Origin: Pseudonocardia alaniniphila
GTDB lineage: Bacteria > Actinomycetota > Actinomycetes > Mycobacteriales > Pseudonocardiaceae
Reading direction: 5' to 3'
Assembly: GCF_022524485.1 (NCBI RefSeq)
Contig: NZ_JAKXMK010000006.1
Location: 294,015-358,014 of the forward strand
DNA: 64,000 nucleotides
The notes under the pieces were generated by a model. The model saw nothing but the letters and a program-made list of their open reading frames with translations. It searched no databases and was not told the DNA's origin. The position numbers and the translations under genes are program-made. Below are positions 20,292-29,284 of the stretch, in pieces. Every line of letters begins with the position of its first letter. The first letter of the stretch is position 1.

Positions 20292-21530
20292 TCAGGCGCT
20301 CACCGTCGGCGCATCGGTGCCGAGGCCAAGATGCGGTCGTAGTCGCTTAAGGTCGCGGTGCTCAACCTGGGCATCACGCACCGGCGTGATCCGGGATCGG
20401 TGCAGCGCGCGCAGCCGGACCGCTGCGGCAGCGTGCGCGGGGTCGGTGACGCTCTGGTGGCGGGCCCAGCAGCGAGCGTGGCGGGCGACCTCGACCCCGT
20501 CGCAGGTGACCACGACCTGCTCGAGGTCCGCGACCAGCTCGACGCGGCGGCCGATCACCGACGGATCCACCGAGTAGTCGTTGCCGTCCAGACGCAGGTA
20601 GTGATCCCGCCCCAGCCGCGTGCTGGCTCGCCACCCGACCGTCGGCGCCACCGGCGGCAGCGCCAGCATCGCCGCCCGGTCGATGCTCCACCGCTGGACC
20701 GGCCGAGCCCCGAGGCGCCGGTGCCAGCGACCGTTGGCCAGGACAAGCCAGTCACGCAGCTGGGTGTTGAAGTCCTCGGGGCCAGCGAAGCGACGGCCGG
20801 GCAGGAACGAGGTCTCGAAGTAGCCGTTGACCCGCTCGACCAGACCCTTGGATTCCGGATCCCGCGGGCGACACTGCACGATCGTGATCCCGAGCGCGCC
20901 GCGAAAGGCATGCATCGCCTCGGTCAGCTGCGGGCAGCCCGCTCGCCAGGAGCCGACCGCGGACTCGTTATCCCAGACCAGCGCCCGTGGCGTCGCGCCC
21001 CAACCGGTCAGCAAGACCCAATGCCCGGCCAGCAAGTCCTCGCTTCGTCGAGACGGGATCATCCGCGCGGTGATGACCCGCGAATGACCCGACACCATCA
21101 CCAGCACCGGCGGCCGCTCGTGCTGGTCGGCACCGACCGGGACATCGACCGGCGGGAACCACAGATCGCACTGAGCCAGCTCCCCGGATCGATACTCGGT
21201 GCGCGAGACCGGGTCCGCAGGCACGAACAACGGCCGCAGCTCAGCGATCCGGTCGAACAACACCGTCCGACCCCGCGTCCAGCCGATCCGCTCCATGATC
21301 ACCATCGAGGGCATCGTCGGGAACTCCAACAGCAACGCCCGGATCTGCGGCTCCATCACATCGACGATCGAGCCCTTCCGCGGCCGCTGATACCGCGGCG
21401 GAACGTCGCTGACCAGCGCCTTCTTCACCGTGTTCTTCGAGATCCCCAAATGCCGCGCGATCGCCCGAATCGGCATCTGCTCGGACCGGTGCAACCGACA
21501 GACCTCCGCCCAGTCCTCCACCCTCAACAC
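20292..21530 (-). CDS. istA: IS21-family transposase IstA
   Basis: The 412-residue protein has an N-terminal HTH (PIRAIARHLGISKNTVKKAL), a DDE integrase core (first Asp in AQCDLWFPP, second in ALVWDNESAVG, Glu in KGLVERVNGYFE) and a C-terminal beta region (LRLDGNDYSVDPSVIGR), all standard for IS21 IstA. IstB, the AAA+ helper that should follow on the same strand, is absent, so the element probably cannot transpose alone. Confidence 0.93.
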   Translation of the reverse strand: MLRVEDWAEVCRLHRSEQMPIRAIARHLGISKNTVKKALVSDVPPRYQRPRKGSIVDVMEPQIRALLLEFPTMPSMVIMERIGWTRGRTVLFDRIAELRPLFVPADPVSRTEYRSGELAQCDLWFPPVDVPVGADQHERPPVLVMVSGHSRVITARMIPSRRSEDLLAGHWVLLTGWGATPRALVWDNESAVGSWRAGCPQLTEAMHAFRGALGITIVQCRPRDPESKGLVERVNGYFETSFLPGRRFAGPEDFNTQLRDWLVLANGRWHRRLGARPVQRWSIDRAAMLALPPVAPTVGWRASTRLGRDHYLRLDGNDYSVDPSVIGRRVELVADLEQVVVTCDGVEVARHARCWARHQSVTDPAHAAAAVRLRALHRSRITPVRDAQVEHRDLKRLRPHLGLGTDAPTVSA

Positions 21531-21599
21531 CTCATGATCGTCAGAGGTGGGTCAACATTCACCCGGAACCAAAGGGTCAGGATTCAGCCGGAACCGACA
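20292..21599 (-). mobile_element. Partial IS21-like element (istA plus one terminus, no istB)
   Basis: The terminus upstream of istA is recognisable: on the minus strand it begins TGTCGGTTCCGGCTGAATCC at 21599 and carries a second copy of the GGTTCCGG-N-TGAAT motif at 21559-21580, the multiple transposase-binding repeats typical of IS21 ends. The other end, istB and a matching inverted repeat are not seen before the amidohydrolase remnant. The right end lies 30 bases from the relaxase stop, so the insertion is into or next to the mobilisation cassette. Confidence 0.7.
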
Positions 21600-21629
21600 A
21601 GCCCGAGTACGGGAGCCTCTGCGGTTCAG

Positions 21630-23162
21630 TTATCTCTTCCTCCCCCGATCGTCCTGATCCCCAGGCCTCGGGTGCACAACGGTAGGGGCCGGCCGTGGCG
21701 TGCTGACCGGGCGACGTCCCGGGCCATCGCCACGGCCCAACCGGCCGTCCGCCGCGCCGCTGGCCCGGCCGGCACCGCGTGACGCCCGCAGGATCTGTGC
21801 GCTTCGGCGCGCCGAACTTGCCTGCACAACGCACCCCTGCCGCTCTCGGTATGCCGCGATCTCTGCCACTAGCGCGGCCAACGCCAGAACGAGCTGCGCA
21901 CCCGCGGAGTCCTGCCCTGTGCGCCCACTTAGGCTGCGCACGGCCACGAGCCGCCACGCCGCGGTGCGCAGCGCGGCGGCAACCGGAGACAAGCGGTCGG
22001 GTTGGCCCACCATCGGCGTCCGCGACGCCCGGTCGAACAGATCCGCCGCGTCCCGCGGCACCATCTGACCGTGGCCGCCGTGTTGCGTGACCGCGCCGAC
22101 GGCGGTGAACATGTCGCCGGCGGCGTGCGCAATACCGGGGACCTCGTCATCCTCCCCCGCCGCGACCGTCGACGTCGCCTGCTCGAGCGCGGCGAGCGCG
22201 TCTCCCGCGGCCGCCTCAAGTTCAGCCCGCCCGACCTGGCTGCGCTCACCGGGCGCCGGCGCGATCGGCGGCCCCGGCGGCGGGGCAGACGCCCACCGCT
22301 TCAACAACTGCGGTAGCGAGAGATCCGGCGACAGTGCGCGACCCGAGTACCAGACCGGCAGACCCTCCGCCGTCTCATCGCCTGGCGCCGCGACCGAGTA
22401 GCCAGCCAGCTGACCCGCGTGCCGCGCTCGCGGCCGAACCCGCACGCCAAGGTCAAACAGCCGACGGAAGAACTGCTCAGGATCACGCGCCTGCACCGCG
22501 GCGATACGCGCCGCCCGGCACAGCCACTCGCGTGACGTCTCATCCAGCCCACGCCGCACTGCTTTCTCCATCTCCGCTCGAGTCGCCGGCTTGGCGGCCG
22601 TGCGGTCCACCGGTGCCGTCGCGGTAAGACCCAACCGCGCCTCCGCGTCCCGGCAAACCTCCCGCGCCTTCGGGTAGTCCTTGTACGGGTGCACCCGACG
22701 ACCGTTGTCCTGTCGCACCAACACCGCGGCGATGTGCACGTGGGAATCCGTATGTCGAATCGCCACCCACCGACAGGCGCCGAGATCATCCCGCGGAGCG
22801 ATCCCTGTCCTGTCCATCAGATCGGTCGCGATCTCCGCCCACTCCGCATCGATAAGGACACGGTCGCCCGCCGAGTTGCGCAGCGAGCAATGCCAGACCG
22901 GTCCGCGGGGGGCCTTCCCACCGTCTAGCCTGATGGGCTCGGTTTGCGGGATGCCCGCCGCGACGGCGGGGTCGGCCAAGTCGGTCGCGAGTTCCTCGAC
23001 ATCGAAATTCCCGTCGCCGATCAGCTCCGGCTGGTGCAGCTCCGGAGCACCGTCCCAGGACGCAACGACGTGCTGGTTGATGTGCTCGTTGAAGCGCCCC
23101 GGTCCCATCAAGTAGTGGACCAACCCGGCGACCCGCCAACCCCGGGAGATCTTCGCGATCAC
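21630..23162 (-). CDS. mobA: MOB relaxase (mobilisation nuclease)
   Basis: The 510-residue protein begins MIAKISRGWRVAGLVHYLMG, as in actinobacterial relaxase/mobilisation nuclease proteins, and carries the HUH-type metal motif HTDSHVHIAAVLV (near 148-160). Tyr38 (YLMGPGR) is a candidate nicking residue. The C-terminal 200 residues are alanine/arginine-rich. It would nick oriT for conjugative mobilisation. It overlaps mobC by four bases. The last 20 residues run to within 30 bases of the IS21 end and may have been altered by the insertion. Confidence 0.88.
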   Translation of the reverse strand: MIAKISRGWRVAGLVHYLMGPGRFNEHINQHVVASWDGAPELHQPELIGDGNFDVEELATDLADPAVAAGIPQTEPIRLDGGKAPRGPVWHCSLRNSAGDRVLIDAEWAEIATDLMDRTGIAPRDDLGACRWVAIRHTDSHVHIAAVLVRQDNGRRVHPYKDYPKAREVCRDAEARLGLTATAPVDRTAAKPATRAEMEKAVRRGLDETSREWLCRAARIAAVQARDPEQFFRRLFDLGVRVRPRARHAGQLAGYSVAAPGDETAEGLPVWYSGRALSPDLSLPQLLKRWASAPPPGPPIAPAPGERSQVGRAELEAAAGDALAALEQATSTVAAGEDDEVPGIAHAAGDMFTAVGAVTQHGGHGQMVPRDAADLFDRASRTPMVGQPDRLSPVAAALRTAAWRLVAVRSLSGRTGQDSAGAQLVLALAALVAEIAAYRERQGCVVQASSARRSAQILRASRGAGRASGAADGRLGRGDGPGRRPVSTPRPAPTVVHPRPGDQDDRGRKR

Positions 23163-23608
23163 GGACGCGACCGCAACTGCTCGCGCCGGGCGCGTGCGGT
23201 GAGCTCGCCGATGTGCGCAACCTCCTGATCGACACGCTGGACGACACGCGCGACAAGGGCCTCGACCGCATGCGTCTCCTTGAGGACCTCGCCCGTCGAG
23301 TTCGCGTGCTTGGCAACGTCATTGAGGTTGCCCCCGACGTTCCGCAGGATCCGGCGCACGTCCGCCAGCCGCGCCTGAAAGACCATCAGCTGCTGCATGA
23401 CCGGACCCCACGCCGCCACCGGCGCCGGGGTCGACTCCGCCGCACGAACGCCCACCTCGCCGAGCCAGGACGCATCCGCCACACCAGCCCGCGCGGCAGC
23501 CGACCGCACCATGGCCATCTCCATCTCGGAGAACGACACCCGAACTGAGTGCGGACGGCCGCCGTCCGCTCGCGGACGCCGACTCGGCCCTGTTACCGAC
23601 TCCCCCAT
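23159..23608 (-). CDS. mobC: MobC-family relaxosome accessory protein
   Basis: The 149-residue protein has a ribbon-helix-helix-like N-terminus (SVRVSFSEMEMAMVRSAAAR, then GVADASWLGEVGVRAA) and the MobC helical region with VRRILRNVGGNLNDVAKHAN. MobC helps the relaxase recognise and melt oriT. The start at 23608 overlaps the stop of the preceding gene in TGATG, and its end overlaps the relaxase start, so the three genes are translationally coupled. A 13-residue-longer start (23647) is possible. Confidence 0.88.
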   Translation of the reverse strand: MGESVTGPSRRPRADGGRPHSVRVSFSEMEMAMVRSAAARAGVADASWLGEVGVRAAESTPAPVAAWGPVMQQLMVFQARLADVRRILRNVGGNLNDVAKHANSTGEVLKETHAVEALVARVVQRVDQEVAHIGELTARARREQLRSRP

Positions 23609-24021
23609 CACGTCGACCTGATCTCCGTCGCGGAAGCGCGATCGCATGTCGGCGTGTCGGCTGTTGCGTTTTCAGTGGATTGCGCAGGCGTTTTGTCAGT
23701 CGACGCAGGTGAAATAGCGGTGCTGGCGGCGGGGTCGAGGAGCAGGGAGAACCGGACGTCGTCGGTCGGGTCGAGGGCGCCGTTAGACGGGCCTCGCTGG
23801 ACGAGTCCCTGTCGTTGGAGTTCGATCGCGGTCTCGCCGCTGAGGTCGAGGGTGGCCTCGGTGTATTCATAGCCGACGACGACGATCTGGTAGAGCGCCC
23901 GCAAGACGGGTTCGGCGAGGCCGTCGTCGGCGACGCGCAGCTGATGCAGCGCGTGCCGCTGCATCTCGGTGAGCAGACCGTGACGGGGCCGCAGGCCTTG
24001 CAGCGGATCCGCCCGGTTCAC
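23608..24021 (-). CDS. Hypothetical protein, first gene of the mobilisation operon
   Basis: The 137-residue frame has a helical core (LLTEMQRHALHQLRVADDGL, then LRALYQIVVVGYEYTEATLDL) and a Thr/Ser-rich acidic C-terminus. I do not recognise it. One-base overlap with the mobC start supports that it is real and co-translated. oriT of such cassettes usually lies just upstream, so 24022-24150 is the place to look, although I see no convincing nic-like repeat there. Confidence 0.55.
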   Translation of the reverse strand: MNRADPLQGLRPRHGLLTEMQRHALHQLRVADDGLAEPVLRALYQIVVVGYEYTEATLDLSGETAIELQRQGLVQRGPSNGALDPTDDVRFSLLLDPAASTAISPASTDKTPAQSTENATADTPTCDRASATEIRST

Positions 24022-24154
24022 GACGTCACGGTCGAAGCGGACTCACGTCCCGCACCGTGCCCCTGGGCATGTCCTTCGTTCGGCTACTGGTCAGGAGACC
24101 ATAACTGCAGCGGCAGCGTTCACGTCGATACCATCCCCACTCTCAGCACGGTCA

Positions 24155-24454
24155 GTGCACAACCTCAAAGGCGAAAGCTGCGACGCTGTACTTCTCGTCG
24201 CCGCTCCCCCCACCCGCGGAAATCGGCAGAGTGAGGCCCAGCTTTGGGCATCTCCCCTCATGGGCCGACTAGTCGAAACTCGCGACGAGGAGGAACTGCG
24301 TATCCTCTACGTAGCACTGACCCGCGCCCGCCGATACTGCGCTATCGCGCTACCCGACGACACACCCGCAGAGATCCTCGCCGCCTTCTCAGCCTCCGGA
24401 TTTGTAGAAGCACCGCAAAGCCCGGTCGGCGAGTCGACGCCGTCCCCTTGGTAG
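24155..24454 (+). pseudogene. C-terminal fragment of a UvrD/Rep-type helicase
   Basis: The fragment retains superfamily I helicase motif V-like HNLKGESCDAVLL and motif VI-like EELRILYVALTRARRYCAIA, where the arginine finger region lies. The rest of the ATPase (Walker A/B and motifs Ia-IV) is absent upstream. It is therefore a truncated remnant, possibly from a DNA-repair or defence helicase carried on the mobile segment. Confidence 0.7.
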
Positions 24455-24684
24455 CCGCGCTGCGCCACGTGCGGTAAAGGTCATACCTGCCGAAATACTG
24501 GATCAGCCCGATGCAGGCCATCGTCTCTGCGGCAAACATGCTGGGCGCTGCGAGCGAGGCCGCGTGGTACACCGTTGGCGAGGCTCCCCCGCGGAAGTAC
24601 CAACGTATCCATGTGATGCCGCACCTTCGGCGGAATCAGACCGGCAGGACGCTACGATCGCGGCCCAACCCGCCGCGCGCTGGC

Positions 24685-24951
24685 ATGCTCTGGTTGGAGT
24701 TCACGAGTGACGAATTCGCCGAGAGCTTGCGGCGCGATCTTCCATCCTTCCCGGTCGACGCCGTTCTCAACGCCACCCCCGGCGCGATCGCCGGGCTGCT
24801 CCTCGGCCACGACTCCGTCGGGGTCCTCGCGCTGGCCGCGGTCACGTGGGTGTCGTCGTCCGGCATCGTTGCCCGACTGCTCGGCGACCTGCGACGACTG
24901 CGGGATCCGGCGGCCCCAGCCGTCCTCGCAGTGCTTGTGCTCGAAGACTTT
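24685..24951 (+). pseudogene. Fragment of a Kef-type (CPA2) cation/proton antiporter
   Basis: Within a longer open frame (24511-25098) only the stretch from GMLWLEFTSDEF to LAVLVLEDF resembles Kef/CPA2 antiporters, including VDAVLNATPGAIAGLLLGHD and the membrane motif ALAAVTWVSSSGIVARLLGD. Intact antiporters continue for several more helices. Here the sequence becomes Pro/Arg-rich immediately after LEDF, and the N-terminal helices are missing. Confidence 0.7.
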
Positions 24952-25507
24952 GGATATCAGCCTGACCGCGCGTCGACCCACGACAGCCTCTCCGCCACCT
25001 CCCTTCGCCGGCCCCACACCCGCACCAGCCCCGATATCTCCTATCGCGGGCCGCTCAACCACGACCACTTGACAGAGGTGCGCCCATATCAGCTGTAATG
25101 CCCAGCAGGGTTGTTGACGGCGTGGCGGCTTGAACACGGGGAGGCCTCCGGACCAGGTCAACGTGCTGTGCCGTCGCTGCCACCGCCCGTGTGCTGCTGG
25201 TCGTCGTGGCGTTTGCATATGGCGACGACCGAGGAGGGGCCTTTCGTCGCGGCGAACCGCCATTCGCTGATCCCGCGCTGGTTCAGATGGCGCGACACTC
25301 GATCGTCCTGCGGGAGCCGGCCGCGTTCGTCGCCGTACTCCTCCGACCGGCGCCGACGGTGGAGCGTCCCGTGCTGCCCTGCCGGGACGGCCGCATGCCC
25401 GCAGTTCGTCCTGCTGGGCTGTGCACTACGCCCTGCTGGTGCTGGCAACGTCCGTGCTGCCGACGAGCGGGAGCCGACACTCGTCCCGAGACCGAGGAGG
25501 CGGACCG
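24952..25507. other. Degenerate stretch upstream of the S1C protease
   Basis: No intact gene is recognisable. Reading frames here are proline/arginine-rich and match nothing I know. The space probably contains the tail of the antiporter remnant and the promoter of the protease operon. GAGGAGG at 25492-25498 is the protease ribosome site. Confidence 0.45.
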
Positions 25508-26578
25508 ATGCGACCTGTTCGCCGTGCGGATGCGGGTGCGCGCTCAGCGTGGGCTCTCGTCCTCACGCTGCTCCTGACGGCCACGGCCGCCCTGGCCGGG
25601 TGCGCCGGCCGCGACGACACCGCGCCCGCCCCGCGGATCGCGGAGGGGTTGTCGGAGGAGTTCGCCGGGGTCGTTCAGGCCGTCCTGCCCTCGGTCGTGG
25701 AGATCAGCCAGCCGGGATCGGTGGGGTCCGGCGTCGTCTTCGACCGCGACGGGCACATCGTGACCAACGCGCATGTCGTCGGTTCGGGGAAGGCGTTCGA
25801 GGTCAGGTTCGCGAACAGCAGCGCCGTGCGGACGGCGACGCTCGTGTACTCCTGGCCGATCGAGGACATCGCGGTGATCAAGGTGCAGGACACCGGCGGC
25901 CTGGTGCCCGCGCAGTTCGGCGCCGCTCGTGACCTGCAGGTGGGCGACATCGTCATGGCGATGGGCAGCCCGCTCGGGTTGGAGAGCAGCGTGACGCAGG
26001 GCGTCGTCTCGGCGCTGGGCCGGACCGTCTCGGAGCCGCCGGAGCCGCAGATTGGCTTCCCCGGAACCGTGCTCCGTCAGACGATCCAGACGAGTGCCCC
26101 GATCAACCCCGGCAACAGCGGTGGCGCGCTCGTCAGCCTGGACCGCAAGGTCGTCGGCATCCCCTCGGTCGCCGCCGTGAACCAGGGCATCGGCGGGGTG
26201 GCAGCCGGGATCGGGTTCGCGATCCCCGGCGACATCGCGAGCGACCTCGCCCAGCAGATCATCGACCACGGGCGCGTGATCAACTCTGGACGCGCGGCCC
26301 TCGGGATCACCGGGCTGACCGTCACGAACGACCAGGGGCAGCCGATCGGGGTCGGCGTCGCCGCCCTCGATCCGAACGGGCCCGCCGCGACGGCCGGCGT
26401 GCGTGTCGGCGACCTCATCACCCGATTAGGGGGCGAGGAGGTCCGGACCGCGCAGGACCTGCAGACGCAGATTGCCTCACGTCGTCCGGGCGACGCCGTT
26501 CGGCTTACGGGGACACGGCCGCCGGCGGCAGAACCGTTCACGATCACGGTCACGCTCGGCGAGCTTCCGGTCTCTTGA
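25508..26578 (+). CDS. S1C (DegP/HtrA-like) serine protease lipoprotein with PDZ domain
   Basis: The 356-residue protein has a lipoprotein signal (LLTATAALAGC, lipobox Cys32), a trypsin-like domain with catalytic His89 (TNAHVV), Asp120 (EDIAVIKV) and Ser204 (NPGNSGGAL), and one C-terminal PDZ domain (about 260-350). It should act outside the membrane in degrading or refolding damaged proteins. The ATG at 25508 follows GAGGAGG. The baeRF gene starts 11 bases after its stop, so the two form an operon. DegP-like proteases are part of known stress-tolerance islands. Confidence 0.92.
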   Translation: MRPVRRADAGARSAWALVLTLLLTATAALAGCAGRDDTAPAPRIAEGLSEEFAGVVQAVLPSVVEISQPGSVGSGVVFDRDGHIVTNAHVVGSGKAFEVRFANSSAVRTATLVYSWPIEDIAVIKVQDTGGLVPAQFGAARDLQVGDIVMAMGSPLGLESSVTQGVVSALGRTVSEPPEPQIGFPGTVLRQTIQTSAPINPGNSGGALVSLDRKVVGIPSVAAVNQGIGGVAAGIGFAIPGDIASDLAQQIIDHGRVINSGRAALGITGLTVTNDQGQPIGVGVAALDPNGPAATAGVRVGDLITRLGGEEVRTAQDLQTQIASRRPGDAVRLTGTRPPAAEPFTITVTLGELPVS

Positions 26579-26589
26579 GGAGGACGGCG

Positions 26590-27729
26590 ATGGTCGAGGT
26601 CGAGACGGTCGACCGCATCCTGGGCATGGACGGCGACGGTCTGCTGGTGCTGTCGGTATATGTCAACGTCGACCCCGACGACCGCCGCGCCTTTCCGAGC
26701 GCTGTGGACGGGGTGCTCCATGAAACCCGCCTGCTCACCAAGGACCCCGACCTGGACCGGGAGGCCCGGTTGTCCCTGCGCGGGGACGTGGAACGCATCG
26801 TGGAGGCCGTGACGGAGGAGCACGTCCGCCCGCAGGCCGTCGCGTTCTTCTCGTGCTCCGGGCGGGGGTTGTTCGAGGTCGTCGAGCTGCCGCGCCCGGT
26901 TCGCTACAGCCTCGTGGTCGACGCGACGCCGTGGGTCCGTCCGCTGGTGGCGGTGCTCGACGAGTACCACCGCTGCCGGGTCGTGGTGGTCGACCGCGCG
27001 CATGCCCGCTTCTGGGACCTCTATCAGGACGAGATGGTCGAGCGCGGCAAGCCGCGGGACCGGGCGCTGCGCAAGCCCGACTATGCGTACGGGATGCGCG
27101 AGGTCGCCACGCGGAATAAGGCCGAGCTGCTGGCGAAGCGGCACTACCGCGCCGTCGCGCAGCGGCTGGCCGAGGATCTCCGCCGGCGCCAGTTCGACAT
27201 CGTCGCCATCAGCGGCCACGAGCACGAGATACCGGAGCTCCTGGACCACCTGCCGCGAGAGGTACGTGACCGCGTCGCCGGGACGTTCCCGGTGCACCCT
27301 CGCGAGGAGGACCTCGGGGCGATCCGGGACCGCGCGCAGGAGGTCGTCGACCGGTACGAGCGGGCGGAGGAGGAGCGGCTGGTGGCGGAGGCCCTGGAGA
27401 AGCATGCCGCTGGTGGGCTCGCCGCCGTCGGTCTCGACGACTGCTTGTGGGCCGGCGCCACTGCCGCGGTCGATCTGCTCCTGGTCCACGACGAGGTCAT
27501 GTGGCCAGGCGTGGTCTGTGCCGACGACGGCTGGATGGCGACCGCGGGCGACCGGTGCCCGATCTGCGGAAACCCGCTGCGCAGGACTCCGGATGTCATC
27601 GACGAACTCGTACAAGCAGTCATCGACGAGGGCGGGAGCGTCGAGCATGTGATGACGGAGACGCGGCTGCGCGATCATCTGAGCGCCGCGACGCTCCGCT
27701 TCCCATTGCCGCCCCTCCCGGCCGGCTGA
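26590..27729 (+). CDS. baeRF-family (bacterial/archaeal eRF1-like) protein
   Basis: The 379-residue protein begins with a domain containing LLVLSVYVNVDPDD and VERIVEAVTEEHVRPQAVA, continues with an eRF1-like middle domain (RCRVVVVDRAHARFWDLYQ; FDIVAISGHEHEIPELLDHL) and ends in a third domain with a CPICGN zinc-knuckle-like pair. This architecture fits the baeRF_family10 group related to eRF1 domains 1-3 and Vms1-like peptidyl-tRNA hydrolases. A role in ribosome rescue or hibernation during stress is inference. The Shine-Dalgarno overlaps the protease stop. Confidence 0.75.
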   Translation: MVEVETVDRILGMDGDGLLVLSVYVNVDPDDRRAFPSAVDGVLHETRLLTKDPDLDREARLSLRGDVERIVEAVTEEHVRPQAVAFFSCSGRGLFEVVELPRPVRYSLVVDATPWVRPLVAVLDEYHRCRVVVVDRAHARFWDLYQDEMVERGKPRDRALRKPDYAYGMREVATRNKAELLAKRHYRAVAQRLAEDLRRRQFDIVAISGHEHEIPELLDHLPREVRDRVAGTFPVHPREEDLGAIRDRAQEVVDRYERAEEERLVAEALEKHAAGGLAAVGLDDCLWAGATAAVDLLLVHDEVMWPGVVCADDGWMATAGDRCPICGNPLRRTPDVIDELVQAVIDEGGSVEHVMTETRLRDHLSAATLRFPLPPLPAG

Positions 27730-27763
27730 CGCACCGGGAGGGTGGCGGTTGGCCGGAGTGACG

Positions 27764-28321
27764 TCAGCGCGACACCGGCGCGCCGGCGAACTGTTCGACG
27801 ATCGCACGGCAGAACGCCGGAAGGTCGGCCGGCGACCGACTGGTGGTGAACTGCCCGTCGATCACCACCTCCTCGTCGACGACCTCGGCGCCGGCATTGC
27901 GCAGGTCGGTTCGCACGCTCGGCCACGAGGTGATCCGGCGCCCGCGGACGACATCGGCCTCCACCAGCGTCCAGGGGCCGTGGCAGATCGCAGCCACCGG
28001 CTTGCCCGTGGCGATGAATGCCTTGACGAACTCGACGGCGTCGGCGTTCATGCGCAGCTGGTCCGGGTTCACGGTCCCGCCCGGGAGGAGCAGGGCCTCG
28101 TAGTCGTCGACGTTTGCGTCGGAGACCTGCCTGTCCACCGGGAACGTCCCGGCGGACACCATGTCGAACTGGCGGGCCTGGATCTCGCCCGGGTGTATCG
28201 AGAGCAGGTCGCTCCGCGCACCTGCGCCGTAGAGGGCTCCCCGTGGCTGTTCGAGCTCCACGCGCTCGACCCCGTCGGTCGCCAGAATGGCGATCGTCTT
28301 GCCCTGCAGCTCTGAGCCCAT
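27764..28321 (-). CDS. DJ-1/PfpI family protein (type 1 glutamine amidotransferase-like)
   Basis: The 185-residue protein has the PfpI nucleophile elbow AAICHGPW (Cys113, His114), the Glu-containing segment GVERVELEQP and LLLPGGTVNPDQLR. Members act as glyoxalase III/deglycase or stress chaperones (YhbO/PfpI-like). The ATG at 28321 has a GGGGAG box. It is convergent with the baeRF gene (34-base gap) and divergent from the zinc-ribbon thioredoxin. Confidence 0.92.
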   Translation of the reverse strand: MGSELQGKTIAILATDGVERVELEQPRGALYGAGARSDLLSIHPGEIQARQFDMVSAGTFPVDRQVSDANVDDYEALLLPGGTVNPDQLRMNADAVEFVKAFIATGKPVAAICHGPWTLVEADVVRGRRITSWPSVRTDLRNAGAEVVDEEVVIDGQFTTSRSPADLPAFCRAIVEQFAGAPVSR

Positions 28322-28627
28322 GAGTCGCTCCCCGTTCCGTCTGCGGCCGTTGTGGTCGCCGCGGCGCCCGGTGCGCCGGCACCGCGACCTTCCCGGAGCC
28401 GGGCCACCCCGCTCGTCGGCCTGACGGGACCAGAAACCAGCCCGCAATACACCCGGCGGAGCCAGCCGGGGTGAGCCGGGTTCTCGGCGGAGAGGTCTCA
28501 CAGGTGACCTCCGGGACGGACCTGCCGGGACGAGAACGGAGGACGAGATTGCAGCCTGCGGACCGGTGCACGACGTGCCCCGGTGATGCGACCGTCGCTG
28601 CGTAGAACCTGTGGGGAGGATCAGCCG

Positions 28628-29284
28628 ATGGCTCGGGACGACCATGAGGCCCTCGACGTGTCCCACGATCCCTGGCTGGTGCGCCTGCAGGACGCCTTCC
28701 AGTGGCTGGTCACGGCGCTCCACCTCGACGACGACGCGGGAGGCGCGCACGGCGGGCGCATCGTCACCTGCCGGCACTGCGGGCAGCGCAACCGGGTGGC
28801 CGCCGTCGCCACGGGTGTCCCGAGATGCGGGAAGTGCCACCAGGCCCTGCCGTGGATCGCCGGTGCCGGCGACGACGAGTTCACCGACGTGGCGGAGCAG
28901 GTGTCGATGCCGGTGCTCGTGGACCTGTGGGCGAGCTGGTGCGGGCTCAGCTGCATGGTGCGACCGGTCGTGCAACGGCTGGGTGCCGAACGGGCCGGGG
29001 AGATCAAGGTGGTGGAGGTGGAGGTTGTGGCCGCGCCCCGGACATCACGGCGCTTCCACGTGTGCGGCATCCCGACGCTGATGGTGCTGCGCAGAGGCGA
29101 GGTGGTGGCCCGGCGCTACGGCGAGATACAGGCGCCGGCCCTGCGCAGCTGGCTGGACCACGCACTGCGTGATGAGGCCGGATCGACGTCTGATGGCGGC
29201 ATCGCGCTCCACACCCCTCCAGCTGCCGACCTGGCAGGAGCCCGGACCACGAAAGGGCCGGGCTCCGGCTACACCCCGGGGTAG
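28628..29284 (+). CDS. Zinc-ribbon thioredoxin with a displaced second active-site cysteine
   Basis: The 218-residue protein has an N-terminal zinc ribbon (Cys48-x2-Cys51 and Cys67-x2-Cys70, as in thioredoxin 2) and a thioredoxin fold (about 85-185) with cis-Pro in GIPTLMV. The active site reads WCGLSCMV instead of WCGPCRMV: Cys105 is kept, the usual resolving position 108 is Ser, and a Cys sits at 109. The protein may therefore work as a monothiol/holdase or form an atypical CxxxC disulfide. Its N-terminus is about 35 residues longer than that of the island's canonical paralogue, and about 30 low-complexity residues at the end overlap a small gene on the other strand. GGAGG precedes the ATG. 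Confidence 0.9.
   Translation: MARDDHEALDVSHDPWLVRLQDAFQWLVTALHLDDDAGGAHGGRIVTCRHCGQRNRVAAVATGVPRCGKCHQALPWIAGAGDDEFTDVAEQVSMPVLVDLWASWCGLSCMVRPVVQRLGAERAGEIKVVEVEVVAAPRTSRRFHVCGIPTLMVLRRGEVVARRYGEIQAPALRSWLDHALRDEAGSTSDGGIALHTPPAADLAGARTTKGPGSGYTPG
29238..29265 (-). terminator. Hairpin after the small Cys-rich gene
   Basis: GAGCCCGG (29238-29245) and CCGGGCTC (29258-29265) form an 8-bp stem with a 12-base loop, starting three bases after the stop of the minus-strand small gene. It lies inside the distal thioredoxin frame and could terminate both transcripts. Confidence 0.5.

Noticed and set aside
25237..25250. GGGCCTTTCGTCGC, 12 of 14 match to a DosR-like core
   Set aside because: It lies about 260 bases before the nearest start and inside degenerate DNA; GC-rich chance similarity is likely.
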